A stretch of DNA of 64,000 nt. Source: Microcoleus sp. FACHB-1515. Its GTDB lineage: Bacteria > Cyanobacteriota > Cyanobacteriia > Elainellales > Elainellaceae. Below, in pieces: positions 35,619-45,053 of this stretch (positions are counted from its first letter, which is position 1; every line of letters begins with the position of its first letter). The notes under the pieces are model-generated. The model made no database searches and was not told the origin of the DNA. It saw only the letters and a program-made list of their open reading frames with translations. Made by a program: the position numbers and the translations under genes. The stretch spans positions 62,001 to 126,000 of the forward strand of contig NZ_JACJPO010000056.1 in the NCBI RefSeq assembly GCF_014696105.1, written 5' to 3'.

Positions 35619-37715
35619 GTGCGAATTCCGCTGGATTACTACCGGATTTTGGGATTGCCGATTCAGGCGACGAGCGAGCAGCTTCAGCAGGCTCACCGCG
35701 ATCGCACGCTGCAACTTCCTCGCCGCGAATACTCGGAAGCCGCGATCGCCGCAAGGCGGCAACTGATCGACGAAGCCTTTGCCGTTTTGTCGGACTCGAC
35801 GCAGCGCCAAGCCTATGACGCGAATTTTCTCGCCAAAGCGTATGAGGTAGACGGCGATCGTCGTTCCGAGGCAGGCGGCGAAAACGGCACAGGCGGCGTG
35901 GCAGTGGCAACTGACCCGATCGCCGAATCCTACACGCCCAGCATTGAAATCGAAGACGATCAGCTTGTCGGCGCACTGCTGATTTTGCTGGAACTGGGCG
36001 AATATGAACTGGTTCTCAAGCTCGGTCGCCCTTACCTCAGCAGCGGCTCAAAACGCTATGCCTATGCCGCCCAGCCTGCAAACCAAGCGTCAGATTTGGT
36101 ACAGGCGGATATTGTTCTCACCTTGGCGTTTGCCTGTTTGGAATTAGGCCGTGAACAGTGGCAGCAAGGCCAGTACGAAAACGCTGCCGAATCGCTGGAA
36201 ACCGGACAGGAATTGCTGCTGCGCGAAGGCGGATTTGCCAGTGTGCGCGGCGAAATTCAAGCGGATTTGTTTAAGCTGCGGCCTTATCGCGTCCTGGAAC
36301 TGCTGGCTTTGCCGGAAACGAGCGTGAGCGATCGCAAGCAAGGCTTGAACCTGCTGCAAGACATGCTGCAAGACCGAGGCGGCATTGATGGCAGCGGCGA
36401 TGACCACTCTGGCCTCAGCACCGACGATTTTTTGCGCTTCATTCAGCAGCTTCGCAGCTACCTGACTGCCGCTGAACAGCAAACTTTGTTTGAAGCAGAA
36501 GCGAGGCGACCTTCGGCAGTTGCAACGTATCTGGCAGTTTATGCGCTGCTGGCACGAGGATTTGGCGATCGCGAACCTGCTTTGATTCGTCGCGCCAAAG
36601 TGCTTTTAGTTCGACTCGGCACGCGCCAAGATGTTCACCTCGAACAAGCCGTTTGTGCGCTGTTGCTGGGGCAAACCGAAGAAGCGAGTCGTGCCCTGGA
36701 ACTGAGCCACGAATACGAATCGCTCGCCTTCATTCGCGAACATTCGCAAGGTTCGCCAGATTTGCTGCCGGGGCTATGCCTCTACAGCGAACGCTGGCTG
36801 CAAAACGAAGTTTTTCCGCATTTTCGCGACCTTGCCCGCCGCGAAGCGTCCCTGAAAGATTATTTCGCTGATCAGCAGGTGCAAGCCTATCTCGAAGAAC
36901 TGCCGAACGAGCCGGAAGCCGCAAATCAGTGGACGGTCGTGCAGGCTACTCCGGCCAAGCGATCGACTTCTGCCGCAATCGATCCGCCTGTGAACGATCG
37001 CAACGGCACAGTTCCGATGCCCAGTGCCGAACGAATTAGCCAAACACCGATCGCGCCGCTACCTGTTGAAGTGGGTGAGCGTCCGCAGTCGCGCCCGCGT
37101 CAAGCCGCTGTGCGTCGTCGGTCTTCGCCTCGGTTCGATCGCCTGGCGCTGATGGTGCTGCTGGGCATTTTGGGAATTGGCATTTTTGGATTCCTCGCCA
37201 GTCGCACCTTTGCCTGGCTTGGGAATGCGCTGAATCCTGGCCCGCAACTCGAAGGAGAACAGCTTGATATTGGCGTGAGTCAGCCGCCGATCGCCCTGCC
37301 AAGTTCGCCCGCCGCGATCGATCCCACAGCACCCCTAACCACCGAAAGCGCTCAACAAATTCTCGAGACCTGGCTGGAAGCGAAATCCGCTGCGATGGGC
37401 GAAAATCACGATCGCGCTCAGCTTGCCACAATTTTGACTGATCCCGCTTTGTCGCAGTGGCAAAAGAACGTGGACGATGCCGAGCGTGACGGCCAATATT
37501 TTGAATATGAGCATGAGGTGAACGTGACGGGCGTTGAAGCGGATACCAACAATCCCGATGAGGCGACGATCGAAGCAGAAGTCACTGAGGCGGCCAATCT
37601 GTTTGAAGACGGCCAGCCGAGTTCAGATGGTTCACGCAACGATCGCCTCCAGATTCGCTATGAGCTAGTTCGTCAAGATGGACAATGGCGCATCAAAGCC
37701 TGGACGGTGCAATAA
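35619..37715 (+). CDS. ftn2: Cell-division protein Ftn2/ZipN (ARC6 homologue)
   Basis: A 698-aa cyanobacterial divisome organiser that anchors FtsZ at mid-cell. It begins with GTG 35619, VRIPLDYYRILGLPIQATSE, a DnaJ-like N-terminal domain (QQAHRDRTLQLPRREYSEAA, AYDANFLAKAY). A long helical region follows, containing LFKLRPYRVLELLALP and GLNLLQDMLQDRGGIDG. Then come one membrane span (about 515-535, LALMVLLGILGIGIFGFLAS) and a C-terminal IMS domain (LETWLEAKSAAMGENHDRAQ ... RIKAW). All parts are intact. An in-frame TTG 15 nt earlier is not favoured. Confidence 0.95.
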   Translation: MRIPLDYYRILGLPIQATSEQLQQAHRDRTLQLPRREYSEAAIAARRQLIDEAFAVLSDSTQRQAYDANFLAKAYEVDGDRRSEAGGENGTGGVAVATDPIAESYTPSIEIEDDQLVGALLILLELGEYELVLKLGRPYLSSGSKRYAYAAQPANQASDLVQADIVLTLAFACLELGREQWQQGQYENAAESLETGQELLLREGGFASVRGEIQADLFKLRPYRVLELLALPETSVSDRKQGLNLLQDMLQDRGGIDGSGDDHSGLSTDDFLRFIQQLRSYLTAAEQQTLFEAEARRPSAVATYLAVYALLARGFGDREPALIRRAKVLLVRLGTRQDVHLEQAVCALLLGQTEEASRALELSHEYESLAFIREHSQGSPDLLPGLCLYSERWLQNEVFPHFRDLARREASLKDYFADQQVQAYLEELPNEPEAANQWTVVQATPAKRSTSAAIDPPVNDRNGTVPMPSAERISQTPIAPLPVEVGERPQSRPRQAAVRRRSSPRFDRLALMVLLGILGIGIFGFLASRTFAWLGNALNPGPQLEGEQLDIGVSQPPIALPSSPAAIDPTAPLTTESAQQILETWLEAKSAAMGENHDRAQLATILTDPALSQWQKNVDDAERDGQYFEYEHEVNVTGVEADTNNPDEATIEAEVTEAANLFEDGQPSSDGSRNDRLQIRYELVRQDGQWRIKAWTVQ

Positions 37716-37743
37716 TTTTTGAGGAACGACCTCCTCAAGCAAA

Positions 37744-38694
37744 ATGAGCGACACGCTAATTCAGGCTTACCTGCCGCTGCTCGTCTGGACAGGGCTAGGA
37801 TTGTTAATTTGTCGCTTTTTGCCCGCTGCCTTTCCTCGTCTGCTGGGACGCGCCCTCTACTGGATCGGCGTACCGCTGCAAATTTTCACCCTCGCTCGAC
37901 AAACGCAAATCACAGTGGCGGTAGGACTCACACCCTTCGTCACGATCGCCGCCCTAATTACCGGATTGGGATTGGGCTGGAGCGGTTTGCAGTGGCTGCG
38001 CTGGCGCTCGATCCCCGACTCGTCTGACATCTGGGAAGCACGATCGCGCCAAGGCAGCTTCATCCTGTCCACGATGATTGGCAATACGGGCTTTGTCGGA
38101 CTGGCGATCGCGCCGACGTTCATCGATCCGGCCTATCACGGCTGGCTGGTTTTCTACAGCGTCACGCAGAATTTGATCGGCACTTACGGAATTGGCGTGG
38201 CAATCTCTAGCTATTTTGGTCGCGACGCAAAGCAAAACCGCTGGTGGATGCAGGTGCGCGACGTGCTGACGGTTCCTTCGCTGTGGGCGTTCATCGTTGG
38301 AACGCTGACTAGACCTGTGGCCTTTCCCGATCTGTTTGAGGTGGGACTGCATCGATCGATCTGGATTGTGATCCCCTGTGCTTTAACGCTGATGGGCATT
38401 CGACTGGCACAGTTGCAGGGTTGGAAAAGCTTGCGATTGGCGATCGTGCCTGCCTGCCTCAAAGTCGTGCTGATGCCGCTGCTGGTTGGAATCGCCACGA
38501 CGCTGATTGATTTTGAGCCGTCTGCCCGTCTTGCAATGGTGCTGATGTCCGGAATGCCAACGGCGTTTGCCGGATTGATTTTGGCGGAAGAATATGAACT
38601 CGATCGCGAACTGATTGCTAGCAGCATTCTTCTCTCCACGATTTTGCTGCTGCTGACCATTCCGCTGTGGCTATTATTGTTTCACGTCCTGTAA
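37744..38694 (+). CDS. AEC-family (auxin efflux carrier-like) transporter
   Basis: A 316-aa membrane protein with about ten spans. It shows the family halves: LLVWTGLGLLICRFLPAAFP and IPLQIF-like segment early, then GNTGFVGLAIAPTFIDPAYH, and a C-terminal half with MLMSGMPTAFAGLILAEEYE-like sequence (VLMSGMPTAFAGLILAEEYE) ending in LLSTILLLLTIPLWLLLF. AEC proteins move small organic anions such as malate; the substrate here is unknown. It follows ftn2 by 28 nt on the same strand. Confidence 0.85.
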   Translation: MSDTLIQAYLPLLVWTGLGLLICRFLPAAFPRLLGRALYWIGVPLQIFTLARQTQITVAVGLTPFVTIAALITGLGLGWSGLQWLRWRSIPDSSDIWEARSRQGSFILSTMIGNTGFVGLAIAPTFIDPAYHGWLVFYSVTQNLIGTYGIGVAISSYFGRDAKQNRWWMQVRDVLTVPSLWAFIVGTLTRPVAFPDLFEVGLHRSIWIVIPCALTLMGIRLAQLQGWKSLRLAIVPACLKVVLMPLLVGIATTLIDFEPSARLAMVLMSGMPTAFAGLILAEEYELDRELIASSILLSTILLLLTIPLWLLLFHVL

Positions 38695-38770
38695 TTCGAT
38701 CGCCCTGCTGACAATTTGAATAAATCGCCGTGCGATCGAAATAAATTCGTTGTATCGATAGCTATAAAAT

Positions 38771-39040
38771 ATGTTTCGTGTTGTGATGCCCGGATATTCT
38801 CAAGAGTTTGAGCGGTGGACAGATGCGCTAGAAACCGCCAATTCGCTCAAGCCCAAATGCAAGCGGTTGACCGAAGATATTCGGATTTTTCTGTTTGATG
38901 AACTGATTTGGATCTACAGTCGATCGCACAAATATCCGCAATACATCGGCGCAGGCATGTACGATCGACTAGCTCGATTGTTTGTTCAAGAAGCAATGGA
39001 AGCCGAAGCCGCGAGTTCAGATGAGACAGCGAATGAGTAA
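38771..39040 (+). CDS. Unknown 89-aa protein
   Basis: Encodes MFRVVMPGYSQEFERWTDAL, then ETANSLKPKCKRLTEDIRIF, LFDELIWIYSRSHKYPQYIG and an acidic tail. The aromatic-rich middle and clean start suggest a real, probably conserved cyanobacterial gene. No domain is recognised. It stands alone in a short AT-richer region between the AEC transporter and the HAS-barrel gene. Confidence 0.65.
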   Translation: MFRVVMPGYSQEFERWTDALETANSLKPKCKRLTEDIRIFLFDELIWIYSRSHKYPQYIGAGMYDRLARLFVQEAMEAEAASSDETANE

Positions 39041-39148
39041 CCTTTTTAACGATTACAGTAGCCAAACAATCGCAGTAAGATTGTGCTGATTCATTAAAGA
39101 ATTACTGCAAATTCAATTGTTGATTTCGATCGCTCTCCTCTCAAAACT

Positions 39149-39811
39149 ATGCGCCTCCCCCTTCCGCAATTCTCGACATCCGATCGCCCCGCCAACCACA
39201 TTGGCGAAGTAATCGAAACTTCAACCACTGAATTCTTAGCGCAGTGTCTTGAGCCGGAAGATTTAAGTTTTGCCGTGATGCCGCCGTTTGGAAGCTGGGT
39301 AAAGGCGATCGATGAAGAATCCGGCAATTTGGTTTATGCCGTTGTTTATCACGCCACAACCAGCCCGATCGATTCGGTTCATCGCGCTCGCGCTTTGGGC
39401 ATGTCAATGGCAGAACTGCGCGAACAGCAGCCACAAATTTTCGCAATGCTGCGAACTGAGTTTCGAGCGGCGATCGTTGGTTTTCAAACGCAGTCGCGCA
39501 ATAACGGCAGTTCGATCGCAGGCACAACCTATCAATATTTGCCGCCGCGCCCGCCCCAAATTCACCAGGCGGTTTATTACTGCGAGGTGGAAGAAGTGAT
39601 TCACTTTAGCGAAAAGCTGGATTTTCTGCGGACGCTTTTGCAGGTCAGCCAGGCTCCCGTCGATGGCTTGACGGCAGCGGCAATTCGCGAGATTTACCAG
39701 CTTCGCAAGGGCGATCGCGCTTGGCTGGTGCAGGCGGGGCGGATGTTGAGCTTGCTGCTCAAGGATGATTTCGATCGCCTCCAGGTCATCCTCAGCCAAA
39801 TTCATCTGTAG
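39149..39811 (+). CDS. HAS-barrel-like protein
   Basis: A 220-aa protein. The N-terminal 100 residues read IGEVIETSTTEFLAQCLEPE, FGSWVKAIDEESGNLVYAVV, a beta-barrel pattern like the HAS (HerA-ATP synthase) barrel. The rest, PQIFAMLRTEFRAAIVGFQT, LPPRPPQIHQAVYYCEVEEV and LRTLLQVSQAPVDGLTAAAI, forms a helical C-terminal domain. Cyanobacterial proteins with this layout are usually annotated as hypothetical; there is no HerA ATPase beside it. Function unknown. Confidence 0.65.
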   Translation: MRLPLPQFSTSDRPANHIGEVIETSTTEFLAQCLEPEDLSFAVMPPFGSWVKAIDEESGNLVYAVVYHATTSPIDSVHRARALGMSMAELREQQPQIFAMLRTEFRAAIVGFQTQSRNNGSSIAGTTYQYLPPRPPQIHQAVYYCEVEEVIHFSEKLDFLRTLLQVSQAPVDGLTAAAIREIYQLRKGDRAWLVQAGRMLSLLLKDDFDRLQVILSQIHL

Positions 39812-39963
39812 TTTTCTGAAATTTTGCTAGCGGCAAACGGCACTGCTTGGCTTTAACCATCTTCCCTTTCCGGATCTTGGCGCGATCAGACTGAGTAAAA
39901 GAAATAGGCGGCGTTAATTCGACGACTGCTCGATCGGTGCGGAATCGGTGAAGGCGGTAAGCG

Positions 39964-40332
39964 ATGACAACAGTTTTAATTGTGGATGACAGCCCGACTT
40001 TGAGAGGCGTGCTTGCAGATGTGTTGCAGGGCATTGGCTTTGCCGTCGTTGAAGCGAAGAATGGCGTTGAGGCGAAGGCAAAGATCGAAGCGGATGCACC
40101 GGATTTGGTGATTACGGATTTGATCATGCCGCAGATGAATGGCTATGATTTGTGTCGCTGGCTAAAGCATGATCCCAATACGAGAAGTATTCCGGTTTTG
40201 ATTTGTTCGACGAAAAATCAAGAGTTCGATCGCTACTGGGGACTCAAACAAGGGGCAGATGCGTACATCGCGAAGCCGTTTCAGCCGCCGGAGTTGGTGC
40301 AGACAGTGAAGCGATTATTGCGAGGAATTTAG
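39964..40332 (+). CDS. CheY-like response regulator
   Basis: A 122-aa single receiver domain: TTVLIVDDSPTLRGVLADVL (acidic pair), PDLVITDLIMPQMNGYDLCR (phospho-acceptor Asp), VLICSTKNQEFDRYWGLKQG and ADAYIAKPFQPPELV (switch Lys). No output domain. It resembles the PilG/PilH/TaxY-type receivers of cyanobacterial phototaxis operons, but no chemotaxis genes are adjacent, so the partner is unknown. Confidence 0.9.
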   Translation: MTTVLIVDDSPTLRGVLADVLQGIGFAVVEAKNGVEAKAKIEADAPDLVITDLIMPQMNGYDLCRWLKHDPNTRSIPVLICSTKNQEFDRYWGLKQGADAYIAKPFQPPELVQTVKRLLRGI

Positions 40333-40428
40333 GATTTCTCGATTTTTGGGGCGAACGGAGCGATCGAAGTTGAACTACAGAACTGACGCATTGCACCCGA
40401 AAATCTTATCCGAAAACAATTTCCAAAC

Positions 40429-40501
40429 CTCAAAGCTCAAGTTCGTTTCAACGGACTGAGAGTCATCAACCCAACCCATTTAAATGGGTTTCAGCTTTGA
40501 G
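40429..40501 (+). promoter_or_regulatory. Three-helix structured element upstream of upp
   Basis: A closing stem CTCAAAGCT/AGCTTTGAG (40429-40437 with 40493-40501) encloses two hairpins: GTTCGT-TTCA-ACGGAC (40441-40456) and the 18-nt palindrome AACCCATTTAAATGGGTT (40473-40490). This would fold as a three-way junction in RNA of either strand. It lies 115 nt before the upp ATG. Similar nested palindromes occur as repeats in other filamentous cyanobacteria, so it may be a mobile palindrome instead of a regulator. Confidence 0.55.
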
Positions 40502-40616
40502 CCGGAACTTCAGTTCACGGCAGTTGTCTGCTCCCTGAATACCTGACACCCAACACTCCCATTCTCCACTTAGCGTTAAACTGCTTCCAGACAGTGAAAC
40601 GCGATCGAGCAGGGTC

Positions 40617-41249
40617 ATGGAAAACGTAACGGTGATTGGGCATCCGCTGATTCAGCATAAGCTGACGTTGATGCGGCGGGCGGAAACGAGTACGGCGAAG
40701 TTTCGATCGCTGCTGCGCGAAATTAGTATGCTGCTGGCGTATGAAGTAACGCGAGATTTGCCGCTGAAGAAGGAGCAAATTCAAACGCCGATGGCAGCGA
40801 TGGATGCGCCGATTTTGGCTCCTGAAAAAAAGATGGTGATTGTCTCGATTATGCGGGCGGGGCAAGGCATTCTCGATGGCATGTTGGAGCTGATGCCTTC
40901 GGCGCGAGTGGGGCACATTGGCCTGTATCGCGATCCGCGCACTTTGGCCGTGATTGAGTATTACTTTAAGCTGCCGCACGATGTTGAAGATCGCGATATG
41001 CTCGTGGTCGATCCGATGTTGGCAACCGGAAATTCGGCAGTGGCAGCGGTGCATCGGCTCAAGGATGCGACACCGCGATCGCTCAAGTTCGTCTGCTTAC
41101 TGGCCGCGCCCGAAGGGATTGAAAACTTTCAGGCGCACCATCCCGACGTGCCGATCTACACGGCAGCGATCGATGAAACGCTCGACGCACACGGCTACAT
41201 TATTCCGGGTTTGGGCGATGCGGGCGATCGAATGTTTGGCACGAAATAA
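40617..41249 (+). CDS. upp: Uracil phosphoribosyltransferase
   Basis: Makes UMP from uracil and PRPP in pyrimidine salvage. The 210-aa sequence has [53 protein letters not shown], the PRPP loop [16 protein letters not shown] and [16 protein letters not shown] at the C-terminus. Complete and of normal length. hisC converges on it with 2 nt between the stops. Confidence 0.96.
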   Translation: MENVTVIGHPLIQHKLTLMRRAETSTAKFRSLLREISMLLAYEVTRDLPLKKEQIQTPMAAMDAPILAPEKKMVIVSIMRAGQGILDGMLELMPSARVGHIGLYRDPRTLAVIEYYFKLPHDVEDRDMLVVDPMLATGNSAVAAVHRLKDATPRSLKFVCLLAAPEGIENFQAHHPDVPIYTAAIDETLDAHGYIIPGLGDAGDRMFGTK

Positions 41250-41251
41250 GT

Positions 41252-42382
41252 TTAGAGCAAGGCAGTGAGACGATCGATCGTGCGCTGATTTTCTTCAGGC
41301 GTTCCCACTGTGATGCGGAGGCCATTGGCGATTGATCGCACCAGCGTCCCCTGCGCTTTGAGAGCGTGAAAAACGTCTTCGAGCGAACTTTCATCTTTTC
41401 GGCGGACAAATAGAAAATTGGCGTCGCTCGGCCATACTTGCAGTTCGGGCAGCGTGCGAAGGGCAGAAAGCAGGCGCGATCGCTCCTCTAGAATCGTGGG
41501 AATCACCGTCAGCAATTCATGACGCTGGGCAAGGGTGACGAGGGCGGCAATCTGTGAAAAGCTCGGCAAATTGTAGGGCAGTCGGACTTTTTCGAGGGCG
41601 GCAATCAGTTCGGGATGGGCGATCGCATAGCCAACTCGCTGAGCCGCTAGCCGAAACGCTTTCGAGAAAGTCCGCAAAATCACCCAGTTCGATCGCAGTG
41701 AACCGACTAGGCTGGTCTGACTAAATTCAAAATACGCTTCATCTACAACGACGAGAACTTCTGGCGGCAAGCTCAGGAGCCAATCGATTTCGCGCTCCGT
41801 CAGCGCGTTTGCGGTCGGGGAATTGGGATGAACCACGAAGACGGCACGAATGGGTGGATTTTGCGTTGCGTCAATCGCTCGCTGTGCCGCTGTCAGATCC
41901 ATCTCAAATTGGATCGATCGATCGATCGTCACAACCGGAACGCTCAAGGTTTTCGCGGTAATTGCATACATCGAAAAGGTCGGCTGAGCGACGAGAATCG
42001 CGCCGTTTCCACCAATGCACGAGGCGATCAAAATCGATCGAATCAGTTCATCTGAGCCGTTGCTGACAGAAATATTGGCGGCTGTGATGGCGTTCGCCTC
42101 AAGTTGGGTGGACTCGGTGACGTACTGCGCGATCGCTGCTTTCAGCGCAGCATGAGCGCCATCTGGATAGCGATTCGCTTCCAGTTCATGCTGAAACTGC
42201 CACGCCAGCTTTTGCTTCAGGTCGTTCGGCAGATCGTAGGGGCATTCATTCGTGTCGAGACGATCGCGGAGCGCTCCTGGAACGGTATCGATCGCGATCG
42301 ATTCGGGACTTCCCGACTTGCCACCGGGATGCGGCGTGTAGGCGATCAGTTGAGCGAGATCGGATCGAAGAAAAGGCAGCAT
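41252..42382 (-). CDS. hisC: Histidinol-phosphate aminotransferase
   Basis: PLP enzyme of histidine synthesis, 376 aa. Visible features: [71 protein letters not shown] and the PLP-binding lysine segment [18 protein letters not shown]. Near the N-terminus, between [10 protein letters not shown] and RLDTNE, the segment [13 protein letters not shown] is encoded by a copy of the short GGAACG repeat and looks like an insertion in a tolerant loop. The active-site set is complete. Confidence 0.93.
   Translation of the reverse strand: MLPFLRSDLAQLIAYTPHPGGKSGSPESIAIDTVPGALRDRLDTNECPYDLPNDLKQKLAWQFQHELEANRYPDGAHAALKAAIAQYVTESTQLEANAITAANISVSNGSDELIRSILIASCIGGNGAILVAQPTFSMYAITAKTLSVPVVTIDRSIQFEMDLTAAQRAIDATQNPPIRAVFVVHPNSPTANALTEREIDWLLSLPPEVLVVVDEAYFEFSQTSLVGSLRSNWVILRTFSKAFRLAAQRVGYAIAHPELIAALEKVRLPYNLPSFSQIAALVTLAQRHELLTVIPTILEERSRLLSALRTLPELQVWPSDANFLFVRRKDESSLEDVFHALKAQGTLVRSIANGLRITVGTPEENQRTIDRLTALL
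42261..42290 (+). repeat. Short GGAACGGTATCG repeat inside hisC
   Basis: CGATCGCGGAGCGCTCCTGG followed by AACGGTATCG. It keeps the AGCGCT palindrome and right end of the copies at 3128 and 15642. In the hisC frame it encodes [10 protein letters not shown]. Confidence 0.65.
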
Positions 42383-42428
42383 GAGCAGATGTTGGCAAAG
42401 TCCTCAGTCTTTAACAATACCAACGACC

Positions 42429-44867
42429 TTACACAATATGAGCAACTGTGACGCCTGTGCCGCCGTCAGCTTGTTCGGCTGCTTCAAATCGATCGACCTG
42501 CGGATGCCGCTGCAAAAATTCCTGAACGCCGCGCTTGAGCTTGCCTGTTCCGTGCCCGTGAATAATCCATAGTGGCCCCGGTTGGGCAGTCGCGATCGCC
42601 CGCTCCAGTTCAACTTCCGCATCTCCAACCCGACTGCCGCGCAGATCGATCGTGTTGCGCGAAGTCCGCACAGCCGGAGCCGACGGGGGCGGACTGGGCA
42701 CGGGTGCAGGTTCGGGCTTCGGCTTGACTGGTTCGGCCTTTTCACCGCTGAGCGATTCAAGATCGGCGAGCGCAACGCTCATCTTCATCAAACCAAAGCG
42801 GACGGTGAGTTCGCCTGCATCGTCGGGACTGCTCAAAACTTCGGCAGTTTGGCCTAAGCGAGGGATGCGGACGCGATCGCCCACTTTGGGACGAAAGCCC
42901 GGTTTTGGTTTGGGCGGCTGTTGACGAGAAGGCAACCGCTCAGCCGCAATTTGATTCAGTGCATCGGTGGCTTGCTGAGCATCTTGTCCGGTCGCAGTTC
43001 CCTTTTGCAGACGGCGAATCACCTGCGCGATTTCGCCTTTGGCCTGCTGAATCGCTTGCTGAACGGCTTGTTCTTGCTGCTGCTGCAAGCTTTGTTCGCG
43101 CTGCTGGAGGCGATCGGCTCTTTGCGACACTTCGCGATACAGTCGCTCGGCTTCCTTCAACAGTTGCTCGGCTTCTTGATGCTTTTGCTCTTGCTGTCTG
43201 CGCTGATTTTCTAGCCCGCTAATTACCTGATTCACGTCTTCCGATGCGCCGCCAACCAGCGATTGCGCCTGAGCCACAATTTCGGCATCGAGTCCGAGCC
43301 GTTGCGCGATCGCCAAGGCATTCGATCGCCCCGGAATTCCCCACAGCAAACGGTAAGTGGGCGACAGGGTGACATCGTTGAATTCGACCGAGGCATTTTC
43401 AAAGCGATCGTCTTGATACTTCAGGGCTTTCAGTTCGCCAAAGTGCGTTGTCGCAACGGTGAGGCGAGCGTGGTCAGCCAAGTGTTTGAGCAGGGCGATC
43501 GCCAAAGCGCTCCCTTCAGAAGGATCAGTTCCGGCTCCGACTTCATCAAGCAAAACGAGCGCATTTGCAGGCCGATCGCCGTCTAATGCGTTTAAAATTC
43601 GGCTAATTCGGCGAATATGGCCGGAAAAGGTGGACAGACTTTGCTCTAGCGACTGCTCATCGCCAATATCGGCCAAAACCTGATTCAGCCAGGGCAGTTC
43701 GACAGGTTCACGAGCGGGCACGAACATTCCCATTTTTGCCATCAGCATCGCCAATCCGATCGACTTTAGCGTCACCGTTTTGCCGCCCGTGTTGGGACCA
43801 GTAATGGCGACGACGCGCAACTGCGGTTTCACGATCGCATCGATCGGCACAACGGACGCGCCCTGCTCGTGCTGCTGCTGCCACACGAGGAGCGGATGCC
43901 GCAATTGCCGCAAGACGATCGATTCGTTCGTTTCCTTCACCTCGCCTTGCTCGTCCAAATTGATGAAGCGCGGCGGATTTGCACCCAGCCAGAAGGCATA
44001 GCGGGAGCGAGCCGTCGCTAGATCGATCGTCGTGGCAACTTCCAGGACGCGATCGAGATCCGGCTTGACTTCTGCCACCTGTCCGCTCAACACTCGGCGC
44101 ACGGCTTCTTCTTCGATTTGCTCTTGGCGCACCAGTTGCCGAATCTGGTTGCCCAGCCCGACGATCGCATTCGGCTCGACATACAGCGTTGCGCCGCTGG
44201 TCGAGGTGTCGTGGACGATGCCGGGAATTTGATCTTTCTGCGGTGCTTTGACGGGAATCACAAAGCGATCGCCCCGCTGCGTAATCAGCGATTCCTGAAT
44301 GGCGTTTGCCTGTCGCTGCAAGATGCGATTGAGAATTTCGTAGATGCGATCGCGCTGCTGCCTGAGTTGTTCGCGAATGCCGCCCAGCTTTGGACTGGCG
44401 CGATCGGCCACTCGTCCGCGATCGTCAATGCAGCGGTGAATTTCCTGCTCCAGTTCCGGGTAAGTCCGCAGATCTTCGACCAGTTCGTTGAGCGTTTCGA
44501 GGTCGGGGCGATCGTCGATCACGCGCCGGATCTGCCGCACTCCGGCTAATGTTGTGGCGATCGCCAGCAGTTCGTCTCCGGCCAAAATGCCTTGGCGATC
44601 GGCTCTTTCTAGCGCATCGCTAATGTCTTCGATGCCGTCAAAGCTCAAGCTGGCTGCACCGCTTTCAAGCTGATAAATTTCTTTGGTTTGTGCCAGTCGG
44701 TTCAAGCTTTCGACGGGCGAAGTGGGAATTTCAAGTTGTCGAGCAGCGATCGCGCCTCGCTTGGTGGCGGCAAATGTCGCGAGATGCTGACCGAGCCGCG
44801 ACCATTCAAGTAGTTCTAAAGTTTCGGTTTGAATCAACGCGCTTCTACGGGTTCCTACTGCTTCCAT
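42429..44867 (-). CDS. mutS2: MutS2 family protein
   Basis: An 812-aa MutS-like ATPase without the mismatch-recognition domain. It has the core and clamp regions, GDRFVIPVKAPQKDQIPGIV, Walker A in VVAITGPNTGGKTVTLKS, Walker B region LVLLDEVGAGTDPSEG, the THFGELK switch and a long coiled coil (about 530-640). A KOW-like segment (FRPKVGDRVRIPRLGQTAEV) precedes a C-terminal Smr domain, IDLRGSRVGDAEVELERA and WIIHGHGTGKLK. MutS2 proteins suppress recombination or split collided ribosomes, depending on species. Complete. Confidence 0.95.
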   Translation of the reverse strand: MEAVGTRRSALIQTETLELLEWSRLGQHLATFAATKRGAIAARQLEIPTSPVESLNRLAQTKEIYQLESGAASLSFDGIEDISDALERADRQGILAGDELLAIATTLAGVRQIRRVIDDRPDLETLNELVEDLRTYPELEQEIHRCIDDRGRVADRASPKLGGIREQLRQQRDRIYEILNRILQRQANAIQESLITQRGDRFVIPVKAPQKDQIPGIVHDTSTSGATLYVEPNAIVGLGNQIRQLVRQEQIEEEAVRRVLSGQVAEVKPDLDRVLEVATTIDLATARSRYAFWLGANPPRFINLDEQGEVKETNESIVLRQLRHPLLVWQQQHEQGASVVPIDAIVKPQLRVVAITGPNTGGKTVTLKSIGLAMLMAKMGMFVPAREPVELPWLNQVLADIGDEQSLEQSLSTFSGHIRRISRILNALDGDRPANALVLLDEVGAGTDPSEGSALAIALLKHLADHARLTVATTHFGELKALKYQDDRFENASVEFNDVTLSPTYRLLWGIPGRSNALAIAQRLGLDAEIVAQAQSLVGGASEDVNQVISGLENQRRQQEQKHQEAEQLLKEAERLYREVSQRADRLQQREQSLQQQQEQAVQQAIQQAKGEIAQVIRRLQKGTATGQDAQQATDALNQIAAERLPSRQQPPKPKPGFRPKVGDRVRIPRLGQTAEVLSSPDDAGELTVRFGLMKMSVALADLESLSGEKAEPVKPKPEPAPVPSPPPSAPAVRTSRNTIDLRGSRVGDAEVELERAIATAQPGPLWIIHGHGTGKLKRGVQEFLQRHPQVDRFEAAEQADGGTGVTVAHIV

Positions 44868-44951
44868 TATCGAATATTCACAGGCGATCGAGCTTTCCCC
44901 ACAAGAGGGATTTCCGGTCTCCAGCCTGTTCGTCGATACGCTCTTCTAGAG

Positions 44952-44992
44952 GTTAAAACCGCCTTAATGTCTCATTCCCGCCGCCTTAATGT
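44952..44992 (+). promoter_or_regulatory. Candidate Pho box upstream of the nucleotidase gene
   Basis: TTAA-centred octamers GTTAAAAC (44952), CTTAATGT (44963) and CTTAATGT (44985) lie at spacings of 11 and 22 nt. That is the 8-nt repeat plus 3-nt spacer rhythm of cyanobacterial PhoB/SphR boxes, with the third of four positions degenerate. The two CCGCCTTAATGT copies are exact 12-nt direct repeats. They end 61 nt before the ATG of the nucleotidase, a typical Pho-regulon gene. Confidence 0.45.
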
Positions 44993-45053
44993 GCCTGTGA
45001 GATTTTGAGGAAGGCCAAGTGATCAATTCACGAATTTCTCGGTATTCCCCCGC

